DNA of 64,000 nt from Persicitalea sp964500445 (GTDB lineage Bacteria > Bacteroidota > Bacteroidia > Cytophagales > Spirosomataceae). The position numbers were made by a program, and so were the translations under genes. The notes beneath the pieces were generated by a model that did not search any database, was not told the DNA's origin, and was given only the letters and a program-made list of their open reading frames with translations. Position 1 is the first letter of the stretch; every line of letters starts with the position of its first letter. The stretch covers positions 1 to 64,000 of the forward strand of contig CAZCOG010000005.1 of the NCBI GenBank assembly GCA_964500445.1, read 5' to 3'. Shown here one piece after another: positions 55,473-63,976 of this stretch.

Positions 55473-55916
55473 TCACTCCGCTACCTCCGCATTCTCCAGC
55501 ACGTAATTCATCTGGTAAATATCATCGGCGTTCAGAGCCAAAGTACCTTTAAAAGTCAGTCGTTCGTCAGTCTTGAACTTGCGGGGGGTTTTCTTGAATT
55601 TCAGCGCCATGACCGACTCCGGTCCCGCGCCACCACAGAAGAAACACGCGCTGTAGGGAAAGGCCGATAACACGTACATGTTGGCGTCGAGATCGATGGG
55701 CAGAATATAACCCGTGATGCTCACTTCTTTACCTTTCAGTTTCTGTACCGCCGGACCGAAAGTCGGGTAGAGCATATACACCGCCTCGTCGGGGTACCAT
55801 TTTTTCTTGAAGGTGACGTCCCGCAGCGTTTCCCAAGTGAGCTTGACGGGATTGGCCGCCGGAGCGAAGGAAAAAAGGGAAAAGGCAACTATTGAGCAAA
55901 GAATAGTACGTTTCAT
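55473..55916 (-). CDS. Exported DUF3299-like protein with Cys pair
   Basis: A 147-aa periplasmic protein with signal peptide (residues 1-20). It shows the DUF3299-type features GKEVSITGYILPID and FPYSACFFCGGAGPESV (Cys91 and Cys94). Members are often encoded with an FtsX-type permease and a LolD-type ATPase in metal-linked clusters, and this is so here (gap 127 nt to the permease). A metal shuttling or thiol-dependent role is possible but unproven. Confidence 0.82.
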   Translation of the reverse strand: MKRTILCSIVAFSLFSFAPAANPVKLTWETLRDVTFKKKWYPDEAVYMLYPTFGPAVQKLKGKEVSITGYILPIDLDANMYVLSAFPYSACFFCGGAGPESVMALKFKKTPRKFKTDERLTFKGTLALNADDIYQMNYVLENAEVAE

Positions 55917-56043
55917 TTTAATTATAAGATACGACGGAGTTAGCGCGATGGTGAGAATTGAAACAGCTTCATTTATTGATTGTTATAGCAAAAGTAAGGC
56001 GTTTTTCGTTCAAAAATCAAGCGTAAATGCTACCAAAAACGAA

Positions 56044-57288
56044 TTAATCTTCGGCCAGAGTTCTTGAAATGTTGAGGCGGTATACCCCCAGTGAAGGTAA
56101 CGCTGCGGCTAACATTCCAATGACCAACGCTCCACCTAACAAATAAATTTCCTCCGGCAGGATTGCGAATTGGTTGAGCGAATAGTGCAAATCCTGCTCA
56201 GCAGCGCGGCTGAACAGCCACAGACCCACCCGGCTCAGCAAAATGCCCGCTGTGTAGCCTAATAGAGCCAAAAACAATCCTTCCAGTAGCAAAAGCAAAA
56301 AAAGCCGGGTCCGGGTGGCGCCCATCGAAAGCATGAGAGCCATTTCGTACTTGCGGTCTTTCAGCGAATTGTACAAAGAAACGAAAACACTGACACCAGC
56401 TATGAGCATGATGACCAGCGCCAACGCCCGCAACGTATCAATTCCCACGCCCAATAAAGAAAACAAGCGATTGATCTCGATGCTGGGCAGGGCAGCCTGC
56501 ATGGATGTGTTGGCGTTGATTTGCCGGGGCAGAGCCACCAACCCCATCGGGCTACGAAACTTGACGAGGGCGCTCGTCACTTCTTTTTCATCGGCAGGAC
56601 TCGGTGCGCCTTCCGGGGCGAATTCCTCGTGGGCAGGATCGTTCTCTTTCACGCCCGGTGGGGGTAGTTCGGCGTGTTCGTGAATGGCCCATACGCTGCT
56701 CAGGTCGGTCAGGATAAGCTGATCAATAACTGAGCCGTTGCTTTCCAGTACACCGACGACCTTGTATTTGGTTTCGCCGTGGGCGTCGCCTTCCTCGTCC
56801 AGCCCGTGGGCACTGGCGAAGGTATCACCGATTTTCAGGCCGGAAGCTTCGGCCACCTTACCGCCTAGCGTTGCTTCCAGCGTGGTGGCGAAGAGTTTGC
56901 CTTCGGCTACCTTGCCCTCAAAATGCTGCACGTAGGCGGGTGTGGTACCCACAATCCGGAAGCCGCGGTAGTTGTCGCCCAGCGAAAGCGGGATGACCGT
57001 CTTGACGAATGGATTTCTTTTGAGTTGGTTGACCTCCGCCAGCGGCACGTTGCCCGTAGGCGCATCGATCTGATAAATGCTCGACAGAATCAGTTGCAAC
57101 GGACTGCCCTTGGCTCCTACTACCATGTCGATGCCCCGGATATTGCGCCGAAACTGCGCGTCGAGTTGCTGATTCAGAAGTAATAGAAGTGAAATGATTC
57201 CGATGCCCAACGCCAGCAGCAGCCCGCTCAGAAAGCTGCTCAGCTTTTTTTCTTTAAGATTGGCCCAACTGATTTTGAAGAGGGTCAT
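56044..57288 (-). CDS. FtsX/LolE-type ABC transporter permease with acidic-His loop
   Basis: A 414-aa permease with one N-terminal helix (about 15-38), a large periplasmic domain, and three C-terminal helices (about 280-400) of the FtsX type, ending in RLNISRTLAED. The periplasmic part holds an unusual stretch rich in His, Glu, Asp and Pro (about 165-240, including HGLDEEGDAHGE and HEHAELPPPG), which could bind zinc or another metal. It follows the ATPase gene by 101 nt on the same strand. Confidence 0.92.
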   Translation of the reverse strand: MTLFKISWANLKEKKLSSFLSGLLLALGIGIISLLLLLNQQLDAQFRRNIRGIDMVVGAKGSPLQLILSSIYQIDAPTGNVPLAEVNQLKRNPFVKTVIPLSLGDNYRGFRIVGTTPAYVQHFEGKVAEGKLFATTLEATLGGKVAEASGLKIGDTFASAHGLDEEGDAHGETKYKVVGVLESNGSVIDQLILTDLSSVWAIHEHAELPPPGVKENDPAHEEFAPEGAPSPADEKEVTSALVKFRSPMGLVALPRQINANTSMQAALPSIEINRLFSLLGVGIDTLRALALVIMLIAGVSVFVSLYNSLKDRKYEMALMLSMGATRTRLFLLLLLEGLFLALLGYTAGILLSRVGLWLFSRAAEQDLHYSLNQFAILPEEIYLLGGALVIGMLAAALPSLGVYRLNISRTLAED

Positions 57289-57389
57289 TTTGTTGTTTAA
57301 AAGTTTAAATGTTGAAGCGTTTAATTGATGAATCTTTTCTGGTGAAGCGTCACTTTACTTTGGACCCTTCCTCCCTCCTCCTTTTCTCC

Positions 57390-58016
57390 TCATAAACTCA
57401 CCCACTCACCAAAGGCTTCCTTTAACCGCTGATCGTGGGTTACGACGATGAGGCTGGCGCCGATGGATTGGGATTGTTCTTTCAGCAGCGCGACCACTTT
57501 GCGGCAGTTTTCATCGTCAAGGCTGGCGGTGGGTTCGTCGGCCAGGATAACGGACGGATCATTCATCAAAGCGCGGGCGATGCTTACGCGCTGTTGTTCG
57601 CCCTGACTGAGCTGGTTGGGTTTCTTAAACAGGTGTTCGGCAAACCCCAGCTGTTCGGCGAGTTGGGCAGCCTTGTCTTTATCCTGTTTTTTATTGGCCA
57701 GATAATTAGTCAGCAGGATATTATCAAGTACATTGAGCGAACCGACGAAATGCGCCCGCTGGTATATTATGCCAATCTGTTGCGCTCTGATTTGCCCGGC
57801 CTGACGAGCCGTCAGGTTCTGAATACTTTGGCCATCGAGCGTGATTTCACCGGATGCCGGTGCCAGCAATAAGGCCAAAAGATGCAGCAGGGTAGTTTTT
57901 CCGCTGCCTGACTGCCCGAGGATTAGCAGCGCCTCGCGGTCAGCGCAGCGCAAATCGGGGAAAGCGAACTTCTTAAGGGGCGAGTAAGAAAAGGTAAGGC
58001 CGTGGCTGGCGATCAT
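57390..58016 (-). CDS. LolD-type ABC transporter ATPase
   Basis: A 208-aa ATPase. Walker A is LGQSGSGKTTLLH (about 33-45), signature LSQGEQQRVSIARAL, Walker B VILADEPTASLD, and the switch His in VVTHDQ. It should energise the FtsX-type permease downstream. It begins 21 nt after the polysaccharide gene and may share its transcript. Confidence 0.95.
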   Translation of the reverse strand: MIASHGLTFSYSPLKKFAFPDLRCADREALLILGQSGSGKTTLLHLLALLLAPASGEITLDGQSIQNLTARQAGQIRAQQIGIIYQRAHFVGSLNVLDNILLTNYLANKKQDKDKAAQLAEQLGFAEHLFKKPNQLSQGEQQRVSIARALMNDPSVILADEPTASLDDENCRKVVALLKEQSQSIGASLIVVTHDQRLKEAFGEWVSL

Positions 58017-58037
58017 GAATAAATCAGGGTATAGTTT

Positions 58038-60005
58038 TCAGGCTGGGTCTATGAAATCTTCTTTTATATGGTCTATATGGTCGAGTTTTTCAAACTCGGA
58101 ATTGTTGCTCACGTATTCTGGTATAATGGCTTTAAGAAGCGACACCATTCCCTCGCGATTACCCATAGGCAGCAAATTTCTGAGCTCTGAAATCGTATCC
58201 TGCGTGTCTTGTAAAGAGACGGCCGGTAGACGGGCAATCATGATTTTGGGATGATGCGTGGGCGAGAGCATCTCCCCATCGCTGAGGAGTTCTTCGTACA
58301 GCTTTTCGCCAGGCCGTAGTCCCGAGTAGGTTATATCGATGTCGCGACCTGCTTCAAGACCCGATAATTGAATCATTCGTCTTGCCAGATCTACGATCCT
58401 GACTGGCTCGCCCATGTCGAAGACGAAGACATCACCCCCCTGGGCCATCGCCCCAGCTTCCAGTACTAGCTGGCAGGCTTCGGGAATGGTCATGAAATAG
58501 CGGATCACCTCGGGATGCGTGACGGTGACGGGTCCACCGGACTGAATCTGCTTCCTGAAAAGCGGCACCACCGACCCGTTGGAACCAAGTACATTACCAA
58601 AGCGGGTAATGACAAAATCGGTACTGTGCGCCAAATGCGAATTGAGGCTCTGTACATACATTTCGGCCAGCCGCTTGGTAGCACCCATGACATTGGTGGG
58701 ATTGACGGCCTTATCGGTAGAAACAAAAACGAACTTTTCGACCTGGAAATCTACGGCGAGATTGGCTACGATTTCGGTACCCAGCACGTTGGTTTTAACG
58801 GCCTCATAAGGGTACCGCTCCATTAGTGGTACGTGCTTATAGGCAGCAGCGTGAAACACAATCTGCGGGCCATGCAGCATGAAAGTTCGTCGTATTCGTC
58901 CCTTGTCCGTGATGTCAGCGACTACGGCTACTACCTCGATTCCCGCTGTCTGGTCAGCATAATTGTTTATTAATTCAAATTCCAGATCATATAACCCGGA
59001 TTCCGACTGGTCGATCAGAACGAGTTTTAGCGGAGCGTAATGAATAACCTGCCGGGCCAATTCGCTGCCGATGGAGCCCGCAGCTCCGGTCACAACTACC
59101 ACTTTGCCACCAATTTCCTTTTGAATATTCAGGCTGTCCAGCCGGATGGGCTCGCGTTCCAGCAGATCTTCGATGCGGATTTTACGGATTTGTCCGCTGC
59201 TCAGCGTTCCTTCTAGCCAATCGTTGGAGGACGGAACGACTTTGATCAGAATATTTTTTTGTAAAAAGTACTCCAATATCTCCTTTTTCCCCGACCGGCT
59301 TATATTCTGAACTGCCAGTACTACTTCTATGTCTTTACTCTTTTTTTGCAGATATTTTTCAAATGCCGTTTCCCGAGCCATCACCCAGACACCCGCCACC
59401 GATTTTCCAGCCAGCGTATCGTTATCGTCGATAAAACAGAGAATGTTGTAGATTCTCTGGGGATCTTTCAGCAGAACATTCCGGGTCAGAATCCCCAACT
59501 CGCCCGCCCCATAAATAATTACGTCCTGTGGAGCCGTGCGGGCGCTTTTGCTCGCGATGTCGGTGTACATCGATTTTACGAAAAATCGACTCGCGATCAT
59601 TAGGAAAAGACAGATAAGGTACTCGATGACCAACACGGATATCGGGATATAGAGCACCATATTGCCCGACACCTGAGCAGCCAGATTGGAAAGGATAATC
59701 ACGGCCAGGCTGCTGGCGGTAACGGTCTGGAAGATTAGCCCAGCATCTTCCAGGCTGGTGTGTCGTACGATGCCGTGGTAGGAGCGAAACGCCACAAATA
59801 AAACCCACCGCACAAACAGCAGGAAGAGAAGATAGTAGCGGTAGACTGCCCAATGAATATCAGAAAAGTCGAAATTGAAACGCAGCACGGCGGCGGCCAC
59901 AAAAGAAAACGCCACAATAGCCAGGTCGATGGCCAAAATCAAACGCCGGGAAACGAAGCGATGATGGTAGCTATCAATTACGCTCCTGAAAAAGCTTTCA
60001 ATCAT
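58038..60005 (-). CDS. Membrane UDP-sugar 4,6-dehydratase (PglF/CapD-like)
   Basis: An inner-membrane enzyme of surface-polysaccharide synthesis, 655 aa. Four N-terminal helices (about 20-125), a CoA-binding-like domain (about 145-255), then the extended SDR dehydratase with VVTGAAGSIGSELARQ, STDKAVNPTNVMGATKRLAE and a C-terminal GLRPGEKLYEELL. The usual Tyr of YxxxK is replaced by Met (MGATK), as known for PglF/FlaA1-type 4,6-dehydratases. Start placed at the ATG at 60005 because a TAGGTTTG -7 box lies just upstream; a GTG at 60011 overlaps that box. Confidence 0.93.
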   Translation of the reverse strand: MIESFFRSVIDSYHHRFVSRRLILAIDLAIVAFSFVAAAVLRFNFDFSDIHWAVYRYYLLFLLFVRWVLFVAFRSYHGIVRHTSLEDAGLIFQTVTASSLAVIILSNLAAQVSGNMVLYIPISVLVIEYLICLFLMIASRFFVKSMYTDIASKSARTAPQDVIIYGAGELGILTRNVLLKDPQRIYNILCFIDDNDTLAGKSVAGVWVMARETAFEKYLQKKSKDIEVVLAVQNISRSGKKEILEYFLQKNILIKVVPSSNDWLEGTLSSGQIRKIRIEDLLEREPIRLDSLNIQKEIGGKVVVVTGAAGSIGSELARQVIHYAPLKLVLIDQSESGLYDLEFELINNYADQTAGIEVVAVVADITDKGRIRRTFMLHGPQIVFHAAAYKHVPLMERYPYEAVKTNVLGTEIVANLAVDFQVEKFVFVSTDKAVNPTNVMGATKRLAEMYVQSLNSHLAHSTDFVITRFGNVLGSNGSVVPLFRKQIQSGGPVTVTHPEVIRYFMTIPEACQLVLEAGAMAQGGDVFVFDMGEPVRIVDLARRMIQLSGLEAGRDIDITYSGLRPGEKLYEELLSDGEMLSPTHHPKIMIARLPAVSLQDTQDTISELRNLLPMGNREGMVSLLKAIIPEYVSNNSEFEKLDHIDHIKEDFIDPA

Positions 60006-60010
60006 ACGCA

Positions 60011-60018
60011 CAAACCTA
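60011..60018 (-). promoter_or_regulatory. -7 element next to the dehydratase start
   Basis: TAGGTTTG on the minus strand matches TAnnTTTG exactly and ends five nt before the ATG at 60005, suggesting a leaderless transcript. No clear -33 TTG is present. Confidence 0.5.
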
Positions 60019-60184
60019 CCGGAGTGGACAGATTATACCTTCGAAGGTATTGGTGAGCAGAGAAAGTACTGGCCTCACGAGATATCGTATTTACGATACG
60101 CTAATTTAAGCTTTTTTTGTTGAAAAGAACATCGGTCTGTTTGGAATTGAGCGAATGGAAACCAACAGGATTCTCTGGAATATA

Positions 60185-61102
60185 TCATGCTTTTTTCAGA
60201 AGTAAATCCTGTAAAGCCTCTTCCAGATCAGGAAATTTGTACTTGAAATCAGTGGTGCGTAGCCGGGCATTTTCCACGTAGCTGCTGCCCAATACAACTT
60301 CGGCCATTTCGCCGAAGGCAAGGTCCAGCGCGAATTCCGGTACTTTGGGAATCCACTGCGGACGGTGAAGTACCTGGCTGATCAGCTTGGTGAGTTCGGC
60401 GTTGGTTACCGGCGGACTTGCTACGCCGTTGTACACGCCTTCCCAACTTTCGTTTTCCAACGCCTCAATGTACAGCCGGCACATATCATCGATATGAATC
60501 CAGGACATCCACTGGTCGCCGTCGCCGAGCGGCGCGCCCAGGCCAAAGCGGGCTGGGGCGGCGATTTTGGGCAAGGCACCACTCTTGTCGCTCAGCACTA
60601 CGCCGGTCCTCAGCTTGACGGTACGCACACCCAAATCTTTTACATGATCGGCAGCTGCCTCCCACTTGACCGTCACTTCGGCTAAAAAATCATCGCCCGG
60701 CGGCGACTGCTCGGTGTGCTTTACTCCACCGGTATCGGCACCGTAATAGCCCACAGCCGATGACGACACAAAAGCCTGGGGTCGCTGGCCCTGCGCCTTC
60801 ATAATACGAGCCAATAACTCGATGCTCTCGGTGCGGCTTTTTATAATAACTTTCTTGCGCTCGTCGGTCCAGCGTTCGTCTGCGATACCTGCTCCGGCCA
60901 GATGAATGAGGTAGTCCATGCTATCCAGAGCGCGCGGATCTACCGCCTCTTTCTCGATATCCCAATGATAGACAGAGACGTCAGGATACGTTTCCTCTGA
61001 GCGGCTCAGGTACGAAACGAGGTACCCTTTTTCGAGTAGCATTTCAGTCAGGCGGCGACCAATCAGGCCGGTACCTCCGGTAATCAGAACAGTTTTTTTC
61101 AT
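60185..61102 (-). CDS. TIGR01777-family NAD-dependent epimerase-like protein
   Basis: A short-chain dehydrogenase-type protein, 305 aa. NAD-binding motif TGGTGLIGRRLTEML (about 8-22), SSSAVGYYG (Ser and Tyr of the site) and a C-terminal DUF1731 part (PKVPEFALDLAFGEMAEVVLGS). Cell division and sugar-epimerase labels exist for the family, but no substrate is known. The next gene starts 7 nt upstream, so it is in an operon with the DUF6992-like gene. Confidence 0.92.
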   Translation of the reverse strand: MKKTVLITGGTGLIGRRLTEMLLEKGYLVSYLSRSEETYPDVSVYHWDIEKEAVDPRALDSMDYLIHLAGAGIADERWTDERKKVIIKSRTESIELLARIMKAQGQRPQAFVSSSAVGYYGADTGGVKHTEQSPPGDDFLAEVTVKWEAAADHVKDLGVRTVKLRTGVVLSDKSGALPKIAAPARFGLGAPLGDGDQWMSWIHIDDMCRLYIEALENESWEGVYNGVASPPVTNAELTKLISQVLHRPQWIPKVPEFALDLAFGEMAEVVLGSSYVENARLRTTDFKYKFPDLEEALQDLLLKKA

Positions 61103-61109
61103 AATTTTT

Positions 61110-61703
61110 TTAAAATTCCAGAATCACACCTACCGATTGTCCGGTAAACTGTACATTTTTGAGAATTTCTGCTGCCTTGCGATGACTCTTACGCAGGGCA
61201 AGATAGTTGGCCGCATCGAATAAGAGTAAGAAACCGCCCTGCAAAATGATGGATTGGCCAAAGCCCCGAAAACGATCCTGTTTATCGGGCGTGTTCTTGG
61301 CTTTTTCCAACAAATAAAGCCCCCCAGTCATGTAGGCCAAGTCCAGCCCGGCGTTGAAAAGCAACGTTTTCTCAATGGAATGAAGATCTTCGATACTTTG
61401 GTCGAGAGAGGTGGCAGGCGATTTTCTTTGCCGTAACGAACCGATCAATGCTGGTGCCGCGATTCCCAGATTCACAACGTTCCAGTAAACGTTCATCCGG
61501 TTGAAGTACTTGTTGCTGCCCTCACCGCGTGCCGCCGCGATACCGCCGTAGGCGATATTCGCCACCGCCCAGCTACTCAATACCCACATGCCCGCCGTCT
61601 GAACTTTCAGACGTCCCCGGTTCAGGTCATCGAGAGGAGTCTGCTGAGCGTGAGCCGTCAGGCTGAATAGGAGAAAAAAGAAAACATAACGGTGTACTTT
61701 CAT
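61110..61703 (-). CDS. DUF6992-like membrane protein
   Basis: A 197-aa protein with a signal peptide (MKVHRYVFFFLLFSLTAHAQ) and three to four further hydrophobic helices. The order 'LNRGRLKVQTAGMWVLSSWAVANIAYG' followed by 'NRMNVYWNVVNLGIAAPAL' matches an uncharacterised Bacteroidota family (DUF6992 type). It ends 7 nt before the TIGR01777 gene. No function is known. Confidence 0.75.
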   Translation of the reverse strand: MKVHRYVFFFLLFSLTAHAQQTPLDDLNRGRLKVQTAGMWVLSSWAVANIAYGGIAAARGEGSNKYFNRMNVYWNVVNLGIAAPALIGSLRQRKSPATSLDQSIEDLHSIEKTLLFNAGLDLAYMTGGLYLLEKAKNTPDKQDRFRGFGQSIILQGGFLLLFDAANYLALRKSHRKAAEILKNVQFTGQSVGVILEF

Positions 61704-61888
61704 GAGTCAAAATTCAGGTATTGCATTACTAAACCATTAATTTCCCCAAAAGTTGGAACACTTCTCCCCCAAACAGGGATTATTCCTGTGGTAGGCCAAT
61801 CTATATTAAATTCGTGCCCTTCGCTCTTTAACAAAATTTTGAGTTGAAAAGCTGATACAACAAAAAAATACAATCAGACTACCTCATA

Positions 61889-63364
61889 ATGTACGACAAA
61901 AATCTGGGTACCAAGCAGAAAGCTCTCCGCATTAACCTCGATCCACAGATTTATGGCTCCTTCGCCGAGATTGGGGCCGGGCAGGAAACCGCCGCTATAT
62001 TTTTTAAAGCAGGCGGCGCATCGGGGACAGTCGCCAAGACCATGTCGGCATATGATATGACCTTCAGCGACGCCATTTATGGTACCGAAGATAGCGGACG
62101 CTATGTCTGCGAACCCCGGCTGATCAAGATGATTCAGAAGGAATACAGTCTTTTGGAAAAACGCCTGGCCGAACAGCGGGGTGATAGCAGTCAGTTTTTT
62201 GCCTTTGCCAATACCGTGGTGGCCCTTAACTACCACAAAACCAACATTGCCCACGGCTGGATCGGATTGCGTTTTCAGCTTAGGCCCAATGGTCCTTATA
62301 ACGAAGTAGTGATCCACGTCAAAATGCTGGATGACGAAAATGTGCTCCAACAGCAAGCCCTGGGGGTGATCGGTGTCAACCTGATTTACGGCTGCTTTTA
62401 TTACCCGACTTCTCCCGAAACTCTACTGCTGTCGCTCATGGACGACCTCAGTCCGGAGCGCATCGAAATTGATATGATCCGGCTGAGCGGTCCCGATTTT
62501 ATGGACGTTGACAACCGGATCATGAGCCTGCATCTGGTCAAAAATGGTTTTACGAATGCCGCCCTTTTTGGCCCCGATGGCGGCGTGTTGCAGCCCTCGG
62601 AGGCTTTTTACAAAAAACACATCCTGATTATGCGCGGGCGGCTGCGGCCGATCACCAACGTCCACATCGATCTTATCGAGAACGGTACCCGGCAGTTTGT
62701 CGCCGAACCCGACGTAGATCCTGACCGCGTGCTGATGGTATCGGAACTGACGCTGCGCAACCTGCAATCGGACGAGGCGGATAACATCGACGAAAAAGAT
62801 TTCCTCGACCGCGTGGACATTCTCTGCTCGCTGGGCCACATGGTAATGATCTCCAACTACCACGAGTACTTTCGCCTGGTAGCCTATTTGTCGGAACTCA
62901 CCCGTCTGAAAATCGGCTTGTTGCTGGGCATTCCGAGCTTACAGAATATTTTTGAAGAAAAGCATTATGATTTCCTGCGCGGTGGTATTCTGGAATCTTT
63001 TTCCACCTTATTCAGCCGCAAAGTCAAACTACTGATTTATCCTACCTTACGTGAGGATAAAACGGTCTATTCTCTCAAAAACTTCGAGGTCGCCGATAAT
63101 CTCAAGCCGCTTTTCCAGTATCTGGTCATCAACGATAAGATCGAGGACATCCGCGACTACAACCTTGAGTACATGCGCTGGACGACCGACGAAGTACTGG
63201 CCATGGTAAAGCGCGGCGAACCGGGCTGGGAAGACCTCGTGCCGGATAGTGTGGCCGAGATCATCAAGGACAAATGCTTGTTTGGCTTTCCGTGTGTCGT
63301 ATACGATGCGCGGAAGACAGTAGTTGCCGGGTTACACAACGGCACCAAAATAAGGAACGAATGA
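61889..63364 (+). CDS. Conserved cytosolic Bacteroidota protein, unknown function
   Basis: A 491-aa soluble protein with a highly conserved type of start (MYDKNLGTKQKALRINLDP followed by YGSFAEIGAGQETAA). It has no signal peptide, plug or barrel, so the TonB-receptor label sometimes given to relatives cannot be right for this sequence. The middle contains many Leu/Ile-rich helices (LMDDLSPERIEIDMIRLSGPDF) and no motif that I recognise. It is monocistronic on the plus strand; the XRE gene converges 9 nt away. Confidence 0.82.
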   Translation: MYDKNLGTKQKALRINLDPQIYGSFAEIGAGQETAAIFFKAGGASGTVAKTMSAYDMTFSDAIYGTEDSGRYVCEPRLIKMIQKEYSLLEKRLAEQRGDSSQFFAFANTVVALNYHKTNIAHGWIGLRFQLRPNGPYNEVVIHVKMLDDENVLQQQALGVIGVNLIYGCFYYPTSPETLLLSLMDDLSPERIEIDMIRLSGPDFMDVDNRIMSLHLVKNGFTNAALFGPDGGVLQPSEAFYKKHILIMRGRLRPITNVHIDLIENGTRQFVAEPDVDPDRVLMVSELTLRNLQSDEADNIDEKDFLDRVDILCSLGHMVMISNYHEYFRLVAYLSELTRLKIGLLLGIPSLQNIFEEKHYDFLRGGILESFSTLFSRKVKLLIYPTLREDKTVYSLKNFEVADNLKPLFQYLVINDKIEDIRDYNLEYMRWTTDEVLAMVKRGEPGWEDLVPDSVAEIIKDKCLFGFPCVVYDARKTVVAGLHNGTKIRNE

Positions 63365-63373
63365 TGAACCGGT

Positions 63374-63976
63374 TTATCGCAAAAACGGAATGGAAGTTAA
63401 GTACCTGCTTCCCATTCCCCGATAATTGCGGCGCGTGTTAACGAAGATCAGCGTAAGATTGTAGAGGTAAAGAAAGACCACGAAGAAGCCACCTTTTGTG
63501 AATTCGCGTACTGCCATTGGGAAAGTTCTGAGGAAATCATAATCCAATACCAGGTAACGTCCTTTTGAGATCACGATCATAAAAAGGTAGAAGGTCAGAG
63601 ACCAGGTAATCTGAAAATTGATCAGCTTTTTTCCCGAGTCATCTACCCGGTTTATCTTTTCTCTTTTCAATACCCACATCACCAGAGGGATGATAATTCC
63701 CAGTAGTGGATGCAACATCATACTCAGAGCGCTAACGTTCAATAGTATCAGGTACCCCCGGTCTTCGGGAATTTCCCAGTCGAGTATATCGTCAGGAGTA
63801 ACGCCTAGCGCTTGGGTCAGTTTCATTAAAGTATCTCCTCGGGGAACCGACTCGCCCTTCTCGATCCGCTGAATAGTGCGCAGACTCAGTTTTGAATCCT
63901 CGGAAAGTTGCTCCTGAGAAAAGCCCTTCCGGGTGCGTAATTCTTTAATTCTGTCTGCAAGATTTCGATTGTTCAT
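63374..63976 (-). CDS. XRE-type HTH fused to a DUF4870-like membrane domain
   Basis: A 200-aa protein. Residues 1-65 form a Cro/cI-type HTH (LADRIKELRTRKGFSQEQLSEDSKLSLRTIQRIEKGESVPRGDTL). Three helices follow: about 76-102, 118-138 and 160-185, with the sequence 'LHPLLGIIIPLVMWVLKR' and 'GKKLINFQITWSL' as in DUF4870 proteins. A membrane-tethered regulator is likely. The start is the ATG at 63976, with only 24 bases of the window beyond. Confidence 0.88.
   Translation of the reverse strand: MNNRNLADRIKELRTRKGFSQEQLSEDSKLSLRTIQRIEKGESVPRGDTLMKLTQALGVTPDDILDWEIPEDRGYLILLNVSALSMMLHPLLGIIIPLVMWVLKREKINRVDDSGKKLINFQITWSLTFYLFMIVISKGRYLVLDYDFLRTFPMAVREFTKGGFFVVFLYLYNLTLIFVNTRRNYRGMGSRYLTSIPFLR

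Noticed and set aside
60083..60098. TATCGTA-TT-TACGATA inverted repeat upstream of the dehydratase
   Set aside because: Seven base pairs with no second copy; may be a regulator site but not supportable.
61874..62356. Minus-strand frame at the start of the unknown 491-aa gene
   Set aside because: The plus-strand protein is a strongly conserved type; the reverse frame has no features.
61889..63364. Labelling the 491-aa protein a TonB-dependent receptor
   Set aside because: There is no signal peptide, plug or barrel in the sequence.
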